From Bacillota bacterium (GTDB lineage Bacteria > Bacillota > Dehalobacteriia > UBA4068): a stretch of DNA of 5,324 nt. Below are positions 1-5,324 of the stretch, piece after piece (position 1 is the stretch's first letter; every line of letters starts with the position of its first letter). The notes beneath the pieces were generated by a model that had not been told where the DNA came from, did not search any database, and saw only the letters and a program-made list of their open reading frames with translations. Position numbers and translations under genes: made by a program. The DNA is taken from positions 9,908 through 15,231 of the forward strand of contig JAUMYD010000023.1 of assembly GCA_030528765.1 (NCBI GenBank). The letters run 5' to 3'.

Positions 1-115
1 AGCTTTTGCTGGCTCCGGATCGCCCAGCCTGCACGAAAATCCAGCGCCGGTGTGCAGCAGGTTGTTCAGCTTCGGAAGGTCTGCTGTGCTTCTGCAGTAT
101 GGATGGAAGGCGGCT
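1..115. other. Intergenic stretch with no recognised gene
   Basis: I recognise no protein or known RNA here. The plus frame starting at base 1 happens to stay open to base 396, but its translation has no recognisable domain, no ribosome binding site is evident, and the frame runs through the promoter and terminator described below. The only visible structure is an imperfect hairpin in which CAGCAGGTT (55-63) pairs with GGTCTGCTG (78-86), including three G-U pairs. It carries no T-tract, so it is not a terminator. It could be the tail of something that begins left of the window. Confidence 0.5.
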
Positions 116-144
116 CTGGCAGTTATAATGATTTCTGTTATAGT
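116..144 (+). promoter_or_regulatory. Sigma-A-type promoter for the candidate small RNA
   Basis: A -35-like CTGGCA (116-121, 4 of 6 matches to TTGACA) is separated by 17 nt from TATAGT (139-144). The -10 is preceded by TG one base away (136-137), which gives an extended -10. Transcription would start near base 150. A second box, TATAAT at 124-129, is a perfect -10 but has only a poor -35 (around 100-106). It could give a slightly longer transcript starting near 136. Confidence 0.5.
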
Positions 145-149
145 CCCGT

Positions 150-346
150 GCAGATGAATCTCCCGGAATACTCTGCACAGGCGTTTTATTGGGATAGGGT
201 TCCGTATACTGCAGCTCCCAGGCCCCCTGGTTTTTCGCAGGGGGCTGGGGGTCGCGCGCTGCGTTTTGCTTATGCCTCCCTGTTTTTGGGCTGTGTGCAT
301 GAAACACTTGACCCGACCCACGGTTTTGATCATGGGTCGGGTTTTT
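150..346 (+). ncRNA. Candidate small RNA of about 197 nt, possibly 6S RNA
   Basis: Seen: a promoter and a strong intrinsic terminator bracket about 197 nt with no credible reading frame of its own. The RNA can fold partly as a rod. Its 5' end (151-156) pairs weakly with 305-310, TGCAC (174-178) with GTGCA (295-299), and AGGCGT (179-184) with ATGCCT (272-277, one G-U). A large asymmetric open region follows (185-210 against 263-271). Beyond it lie GCAGC (211-215) with GCTGC (258-262) and a GC-rich terminal hairpin (217-229 with 238-249, one bulged G). A helix-bubble-helix layout and a length near 190 nt are typical of 6S RNA, the RNA polymerase-binding regulator. Known: in Bacillus subtilis, small RNAs including a 6S RNA lie in the aspS-yrvM intergenic region. 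Against it: the strand is opposite to aspS, and a competing 5' hairpin (148-154 with 172-178) exists. I infer a transcript with moderate confidence and 6S identity with less. Confidence 0.4.
312..346 (+). terminator. Intrinsic terminator of the candidate small RNA
   Basis: CCCGACCCA (312-320) pairs perfectly over 9 bp with TGGGTCGGG (333-341) around a 12-nt loop, and TTTTT (342-346) follows directly. On the minus strand the hairpin is followed by TCAAGTG, so it works as a terminator only for plus-strand transcription. Since no plus-strand protein gene precedes it within the window, it is the strongest single hint of a non-coding transcript here. Confidence 0.85.
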
Positions 347-423
347 GTATCGGCGGAGCGCAGGATCACGCATTGCACCATATCTCAGCAGGCTGAATAG
401 AAGTGCGTTCTTTTATTCGCTTC

Positions 424-446
424 AATAAATCGGGGCAGCACGCCCC
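424..446 (-). terminator. Possible weak terminator after the nucleotidyltransferase gene
   Basis: Three bases past the TAG stop, reading on the minus strand, GGGGC and GCCCC (432-436 and 442-446 in plus coordinates) form a 5-bp GC hairpin with a 5-nt loop. GATTTATT follows, which is only a partial T-tract. The stem is short, so termination may be inefficient. No better candidate is visible downstream on this strand. Confidence 0.3.
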
Positions 447-448
447 TT

Positions 449-1108
449 CTATTTCGTTTTTTCTATCCAGCTTTTAGACCAGGCAAACAATCTTTCAGAC
501 ATTATCTGAAAATCGATCTTTCCAGCATTTTTCAATTCTAAAAAGGTATCAATGATCGCTCGTTCCCCGGAAGAAACGAGTTCAAGCAAATCCTTTTGGT
601 GGCGAATATAGCTTCCTGTTTGCTTGAAGCAGATTGCCTGAATAACAAAAGAAGCAGATTTATATAATCCTCTCAGAATTTCTTCGCTCTTCTCGTGCAG
701 CATATTATGCACACAGCCGTGAAAGATATTGCATGCGCCGATTTTTATTGCTTTGTTAACAGCAGGCTCGTCAATCAAAGGCAGCAATTCATCAAGGCTT
801 CCCTTTATTGGCTTTGTATCATAATAGAACTGAAAAAGATCCGAAGGCTCCCAATTCAAAATTTCTTTTTTTCCCGAAAGGAAGCCGCAAATCAGCTCTC
901 TGTGTGATAAACTGTCCAGCATCGTATTATAGGTTTGAATATCCGAAGCAGACAATTCATCGAGTATCACAACAATATCAATATCGCTTGTTTCTGTTGC
1001 TTCGCCTCGACCGTAGCTTCCCTGCAAACCAACAAAGCATGCACGTTCTCCAAAATTTTCGCTTAATGTGAGCAAAAATTTATCCATCCATAGAGAAAGA
1101 TCTATCAC
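449..1108 (-). CDS. Nucleotidyltransferase-fold protein, solitary, specific substrate unknown
   Basis: A 219-residue protein with a Pol-beta-type (KNT/MNT) nucleotidyltransferase core. The signature starts at G30-S31, continues through a glycine-rich turn, and ends with S41-D42-I43-D44, where the two aspartates are the expected metal ligands. The third carboxylate cannot be assigned by eye. Residues 120-219 look all-helical, as in the C-terminal domains of this superfamily. Such enzymes transfer NMP to proteins, RNA or antibiotics; the substrate here is unknown, and resistance should not be assumed. The start is GTG at 1108, chosen because GAGGTG lies 6 nt upstream. The longer frame back to ATG 1231 lacks a ribosome binding site and runs through the aspS terminator hairpin. 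The gene is more AT-rich than aspS (hand counts of 40% and 45% GC in two 60-base lines against 63% in one aspS line). It uses TTA, CTA and TCA codons that its neighbours nearly exclude, suggesting acquisition. No partner HEPN gene adjoins it. Confidence 0.85.
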   Translation of the reverse strand: MIDLSLWMDKFLLTLSENFGERACFVGLQGSYGRGEATETSDIDIVVILDELSASDIQTYNTMLDSLSHRELICGFLSGKKEILNWEPSDLFQFYYDTKPIKGSLDELLPLIDEPAVNKAIKIGACNIFHGCVHNMLHEKSEEILRGLYKSASFVIQAICFKQTGSYIRHQKDLLELVSSGERAIIDTFLELKNAGKIDFQIMSERLFAWSKSWIEKTK

Positions 1109-1113
1109 TTCAA

Positions 1114-1120
1114 TCACCTC
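1114..1120 (-). promoter_or_regulatory. Ribosome binding site that fixes the GTG start of the nucleotidyltransferase
   Basis: On the minus strand GAGGTGA sits with 6 nt between GAGGTG and GTG 1108. No comparable site precedes ATG 1231, ATG 1222 or the internal ATG at residue 8, so this site sets the start and shortens the longest open frame by 41 codons. Confidence 0.65.
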
Positions 1121-1162
1121 GCCAAATTTATGTTTATTCCAGCATTCTATCGTGCACCGGCT

Positions 1163-1208
1163 GATTATATAAGAACAGGCACAGCGCTTTAATCTGCCGT
1201 GCCTGTTC
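1163..1208 (-). terminator. Terminator of the hisS-aspS operon
   Basis: GAACAGGCAC (1208 down to 1199 on the minus strand) pairs perfectly over 10 bp with GTGCCTGTTC (1182 down to 1173). The loop is 16 nt and the tail TTATATAATC is T-rich but interrupted. It lies 46 nt past the aspS stop codon. The imperfect tail suggests some read-through into the next gene is possible. Confidence 0.65.
1164..1192 (-). promoter_or_regulatory. Probable promoter of the nucleotidyltransferase gene
   Basis: A perfect TATAAT (1169 down to 1164) lies 17 nt downstream of TTAAAG (1192 down to 1187, 3 of 6 matches to TTGACA). The start would be near 1157, giving a leader of about 49 nt before the GTG. The -35 falls in the loop of the aspS terminator hairpin and the -10 in its T-rich tail, so the two signals are interleaved. 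Confidence 0.45.
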
Positions 1209-1254
1209 ACTGTTTTATGCATGCCGAGCATTTTGCCCGTGGTTTGCGTGGTTC

Positions 1255-3039
<1,785 letters not shown>

Positions 3040-3047
3040 GGTCGATG

Positions 3048-3053
3048 CTCCTA
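3048..3053 (-). promoter_or_regulatory. aspS ribosome binding site overlapping the hisS stop codon
   Basis: TAGGAG (3053 down to 3048) contains both the TAG stop of hisS and the AGGAG Shine-Dalgarno sequence of aspS, 8 nt before ATG 3039. A ribosome finishing hisS is placed on the aspS site, which favours coupled, balanced synthesis. Confidence 0.85.
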
Positions 3054-4310
3054 TCTTTCCAAAATATATTGTTTAATCTCTGTGAAAGGCAGCGAGCATT
3101 GTTCGCCGCTCTCCATATCCTTTACCGTGGCGCAGCCGGATTTCACTTCATCATCCCCGATGATGACTGCCATTGCCGCACCGAGCCTGTTTGCTGCTTT
3201 CATCTGGGCTTTGAAGCTCTTATCCGCGTAATCCATCTCCACGCTGAGCTCAGCCCGACGCAGCTGATCTGCCAGACGGAAGGCCGCAGCAGAGGCCTCT
3301 ACGCCGCCTGCAACAAGAATATATACGTTTAAATCCTGGCTTACTTCAATATCATCGCCCTGGGCCTGCAGTGCCGCAAAGATGCGTTCAATGCCCAGCG
3401 CAAAACCAACGCCCGGGGTAGGGTCGCCGCCGATTTCCTGAATCAGGCCGTCATAGCGTCCGCCGCCGCAAACTGCGGATTGGGCGCCGATGGCGCCGGC
3501 CTGAATCTCAAAGGCCGTTTTGGTGTAATAATCCAGGCCCCGAACCATGTGCGGATCGATGACGAAGGGGATCTCCGCTGCATGAAGCAGGTTCTGCACC
3601 TTTTCGAAGTGCCCGGCGCAGTCCTCGCAGAGGTAATCCTGAATCTTGGGTGCATCGGCACCGATGCCCTGGCAGATTTCACTTTTGCAATCCAGAATAC
3701 GCAGCGGATTGCGCTCAAAACGATCCCGGCAGCTGCCGCAGAGGGTTTCCAGATGGGGGTGGAAATAGTCCTGCAGGGCTTTCCGGTAGGCAGCGCGGCA
3801 CTTCGGGCAGCCAACGCTGTTCAGCTTCAGCACCAGACCCTGAATGCCCAGACGCTGGTAAAGATCCCAGGCAAAGGCGATGATCTCCGCATCCGCAGCC
3901 GGAGCAGAGGTGCCAAAGATCTCCAGTCCGAACTGATGGAATTGGCGGAAACGACCAGCCTGGGGCTTTTCATAGCGGAACATAGGGCCGATGTAATAGA
4001 GCTTTGTGGGCTGCACCAGCCCATACAGCTTATTTTCCAGAAAGGCACGGCAGGCAGAGGCAGTGTTCTCCGGGCGCAGGGTAACGGAACGGCCACCGTG
4101 ATCTTCGAAGGTATACATTTCCTTGGTAACGATATCCGTGGTGGCGCCTACGCCACGGCAGAAAAGATCCGTGTCCTCAAAAATGGGGGTGCGGATTTCC
4201 TGAAAACCATAAGAGCGGCACATTCCGCGCAGCAATTCTTCAACGGCCTGCCATTTGGCAGTATCTTCCGGCAGGAAATCATTAGTGCCACGGGGGCGGT
4301 TAATAGCCAT
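3051..4310 (-). CDS. hisS: Histidyl-tRNA synthetase
   Basis: Charges tRNA-His with histidine; class IIa synthetase acting as a cytoplasmic dimer. Its 419 residues are the usual bacterial length. The N-terminus has the typical RGTNDFLP (7-14). Motif 1 lies around 33-43, TLRPENT is at 77-83, and motif 2 is RYEKPQAGRFRQFHQF (112-127). The histidine-specific signatures are VRGLDYYT (256-263) and GGGRYDGL (282-289). Motif 3 covers 299-310 (GVGFALGIER). The anticodon-binding domain spans about 328-419. An insertion at about 165-235 carries CxxC pairs at 168/171, 191/194 and 228/231 plus C208 and C213, a cysteine-rich insert common in Firmicutes HisRS and possibly metal-binding. It is first in the operon with aspS; AAGGAG precedes ATG 4310 by 7 nt. 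The leader is only about 42 nt, so no T-box riboswitch controls it. Confidence 0.98.
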   Translation of the reverse strand: MAINRPRGTNDFLPEDTAKWQAVEELLRGMCRSYGFQEIRTPIFEDTDLFCRGVGATTDIVTKEMYTFEDHGGRSVTLRPENTASACRAFLENKLYGLVQPTKLYYIGPMFRYEKPQAGRFRQFHQFGLEIFGTSAPAADAEIIAFAWDLYQRLGIQGLVLKLNSVGCPKCRAAYRKALQDYFHPHLETLCGSCRDRFERNPLRILDCKSEICQGIGADAPKIQDYLCEDCAGHFEKVQNLLHAAEIPFVIDPHMVRGLDYYTKTAFEIQAGAIGAQSAVCGGGRYDGLIQEIGGDPTPGVGFALGIERIFAALQAQGDDIEVSQDLNVYILVAGGVEASAAAFRLADQLRRAELSVEMDYADKSFKAQMKAANRLGAAMAVIIGDDEVKSGCATVKDMESGEQCSLPFTEIKQYILER

Positions 4311-4317
4311 ATTGAAA

Positions 4318-4323
4318 CTCCTT
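4318..4323 (-). promoter_or_regulatory. hisS ribosome binding site
   Basis: AAGGAG (4323 down to 4318) is spaced 7 nt from ATG 4310. This is a strong site that confirms the hisS start. Confidence 0.85.
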
Positions 4324-4358
4324 GCAGGTTTTTAGTGAAAACTCAGCTTAACTGGTAT

Positions 4359-4388
4359 ATTATATACTCTGCCTCTGATTTTTGTCAA
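4359..4388 (-). promoter_or_regulatory. Strong sigma-A promoter of the hisS-aspS operon
   Basis: A perfect TTGACA (4388 down to 4383) and a perfect TATAAT (4364 down to 4359) are separated by 18 nt. An overlapping TATATA (4366 down to 4361) gives 16 nt, so the effective -10 may shift by a base or two. Transcription should start near 4352. No hairpin-rich leader, T-box or attenuator fits in the remaining 42 nt, so expression is likely constitutive. Confidence 0.85.
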
Positions 4389-4449
4389 TTATTCTCGTTC
4401 ATAATTTGCTGGCCCACGACAAAAACAACTCGCTTTTTCCGTATTTTTT

Positions 4450-4458
4450 TGGTATAAT
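4450..4458 (+). promoter_or_regulatory. Extended -10 promoter of the ftsQ-like gene
   Basis: TGG directly followed by TATAAT (4453-4458) is an extended -10 element. No convincing -35 is seen 16-18 nt upstream (around 4430), which is tolerable for extended -10 promoters. The start would be near 4465, with a leader of about 22 nt. A run of seven T (4444-4450) lies just upstream. This promoter and that of hisS share the 176-bp divergent spacer, with their -35 regions about 40-50 bp apart. Confidence 0.65.
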
Positions 4459-4476
4459 TTAATTTATCACTACAAC

Positions 4477-4480
4477 GGAG
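4477..4480 (+). promoter_or_regulatory. Ribosome binding site of the ftsQ-like gene
   Basis: GGAG lies 6 nt before ATG 4487. It is a short but well-placed site, and no alternative start nearby has a better one. Confidence 0.65.
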
Positions 4481-4486
4481 TACGTC

Positions 4487-5260
4487 ATGAATCAAAATGC
4501 CAAGATTACAGATATTTCCACATATCGCAAAGCCAGACGCCGGGCCGGCAATATCCGCTGGGTTTTGATCCTGGTTTTTTTGGTTGCCTGCATGTTTGCT
4601 GGATATTTTTTCTCTCTTTCCAGTTTTTTTTCCATTCGTGAAGTTGTTGTGAGTGGCAACAGTCTTGTTTCGGAGCAGCGCATTCTTGAGCTGGCAGAAG
4701 TGCATAAGGGAGCTAATATCTTTTCGGTGGATCTGAAAAGCTCTTCGGCATGGATCTGTATAGAGCCTCGCATCAAAAGTGCTGAGCTCCGGCGAAAGCT
4801 GCCGAACCAGCTGCTCATCCAGGTGGAGGAGCGGGAGGCGGTGGCCTGCATGATGTCTGCGGATTTTTTGCTGGAAGTGGATGCGGAGGGACGGATCCTG
4901 CAGCGGCACCGCAGTTGGTCCGGCCTGGAGCTTCCTTTGATCAGTGGAGTGGAGCTGCCTTATAGCGAATCTATGCCCGGTATCTGCGTGGAAAGGAGGG
5001 GCATGGAGGAGGCCCTGACGATCATTCGTTCTCTGCCGGATGACGCGGAGGGGATCGGGGAAATCAACGTAAGCAATCCGCAGTTCATCAAGCTTTATAC
5101 CCTTTCCGGCGTAGAGATTCGTTTGGGGGATTGTGAGGATTTTCATAAAAAATACGGTGTCTATACGGGCATCCTGCTTGATAACGAGATGGAGCAGGGG
5201 CGCCCTCTGCGATATATTGATGTCAGTATTATTGATAAGCCCACCTTTGCAGTGAAATAA
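4487..5260 (+). CDS. ftsQ: Cell-division protein FtsQ/DivIB with POTRA domain
   Basis: A bitopic membrane protein of 257 residues, the usual length for FtsQ/DivIB. It is a divisome scaffold that, in characterised relatives, joins FtsL and FtsB/DivIC and helps control septal wall synthesis. A short basic cytoplasmic tail (1-24, with RKARRR at 14-19) is followed by one transmembrane helix (about 25-46). An FtsQ-type POTRA domain follows (about 47-116): FSIREVVVSGN at 48-58, a helix, then RIKSAELRRKLPNQLLIQVEER at 95-116. That domain ends in the typical EREAVA segment. The remaining 117-257 form the beta domain, with the conserved-looking RYIDVS at 242-247. The topology places this part outside the membrane. 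Four cysteines (91, 121, 167, 216) lie in the external part, which is unusual enough to note. The gene is divergent from hisS rather than visibly inside a murein/division cluster, although the rest of such a cluster could follow to the right. Confidence 0.88.
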   Translation: MNQNAKITDISTYRKARRRAGNIRWVLILVFLVACMFAGYFFSLSSFFSIREVVVSGNSLVSEQRILELAEVHKGANIFSVDLKSSSAWICIEPRIKSAELRRKLPNQLLIQVEEREAVACMMSADFLLEVDAEGRILQRHRSWSGLELPLISGVELPYSESMPGICVERRGMEEALTIIRSLPDDAEGIGEINVSNPQFIKLYTLSGVEIRLGDCEDFHKKYGVYTGILLDNEMEQGRPLRYIDVSIIDKPTFAVK

Positions 5261-5324
5261 ACGAGCTGCATGAAAAAGATCTGCAGCATAAGGCAGCGGA
5301 GAATGTGGCAGCAAAAGGAAGATA
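5261..5324 (+). other. Leader or start of the next plus-strand gene, cut by the window end
   Basis: After the ftsQ stop, ATG 5270 opens a frame that continues to the window end (18 full codons, starting MKKICSIRQRR). Its only ribosome binding site is a weak GAG 4 nt upstream. A better Shine-Dalgarno sequence, AAAGGAAG (5314-5321), sits at the very edge, so the next gene more likely starts a few bases beyond 5324, with 5261-5313 as spacer. GCTGCA (5265-5270) and TGCAGC (5282-5287) can form a 6-bp hairpin over the weaker start, without a T-tract. No terminator separates this stretch from ftsQ, so co-transcription is likely. Confidence 0.35.

Noticed and set aside
50..110. Possible SRP (4.5S) RNA apex, because of a CGGAAGG stretch at 73-79
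   Set aside because: The flanking bases do not match the conserved helix 8 loop: the GGAAGC-AGC side is absent and the stem does not close around a GGAA tetraloop.
1..396. Plus-strand frame open from base 1 to the stop at 394-396 (about 131 residues; first ATG at 52)
   Set aside because: No ribosome binding site before the ATG, no recognisable domain, and the frame contains a promoter and a full intrinsic terminator. It looks like chance openness of GC-richer DNA. A real fragment entering from the left cannot be fully excluded.
449..1108. MNT half of a HEPN-MNT toxin-antitoxin pair
   Set aside because: No HEPN gene adjoins it on either side, the protein is larger than minimal MNT antitoxins, and it has its own helical C-terminal part.
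3480..4457. 325-codon plus-strand open frame opposite hisS
   Set aside because: Same codon-bias shadow as opposite aspS. It also runs across both divergent promoters, and hisS is unmistakable.
4311..4486. T-box or other riboswitch in the hisS upstream region
   Set aside because: A near-perfect promoter lies only about 42 nt from the start codon and no T-box specifier, antiterminator or terminator pair is visible.
4385..5314. 309-codon minus-strand open frame opposite ftsQ
   Set aside because: Same register shadow. It crosses the intergenic promoters and has no recognisable domain, whereas the plus strand gives a clear FtsQ with a transmembrane helix and POTRA domain.

Overview
The window carries an aminoacyl-tRNA synthetase operon, hisS-aspS, on the minus strand. 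On its downstream side sit a small solitary nucleotidyltransferase gene and a gene-poor stretch that holds a candidate small RNA. On its upstream side, divergently transcribed, is a cell-division gene of the FtsQ/DivIB family. The hisS-aspS pairing, the Firmicutes-type HisRS with CxxC pairs, strong AGGAG-type ribosome binding sites and consensus sigma-A promoters all point to Bacillota (Firmicutes). The core genes are moderately GC-rich, which would fit a Negativicutes or clostridial-class gut anaerobe, but genus cannot be decided from this sequence.

Layout from left to right. Bases 1-448 hold no credible protein gene. A plus-strand promoter (116-144) and a strong intrinsic terminator (312-346) frame an RNA of about 197 nt. 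Its size, partly rod-like foldback and position next to aspS make a 6S-type regulatory RNA the leading guess, but this is not proven. Bases 449-1108 (minus) encode a 219-residue nucleotidyltransferase-fold protein with a GTG start, much more AT-rich than its neighbours. Its probable promoter is interleaved with the aspS terminator hairpin (1163-1208). Bases 1255-3039 (minus) are aspS and 3051-4310 (minus) are hisS. The two are 11 nt apart, and the hisS stop codon lies inside the aspS ribosome binding site. A near-perfect promoter (4359-4388, minus) drives the operon with only a short leader, which is too short for a T-box. Bases 4487-5260 (plus) encode the FtsQ-like POTRA protein behind an extended -10 promoter (4450-4458). 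The last 64 bases probably lead into another gene just beyond the window.

How the parts work together: hisS and aspS charge tRNA-His and tRNA-Asp. AspRS has a histidine at the OB-fold position associated with non-discriminating enzymes, so it may also make Asp-tRNA-Asn. FtsQ acts in the divisome and is linked to the synthetases only through the shared 176-bp divergent promoter region. The nucleotidyltransferase looks like an accessory gene placed downstream of a conserved operon.

Nothing here amounts to a clear new multi-gene system. The items most worth a second look are the unannotated small RNA, the foreign-looking nucleotidyltransferase cassette, and the AspRS specificity prediction.
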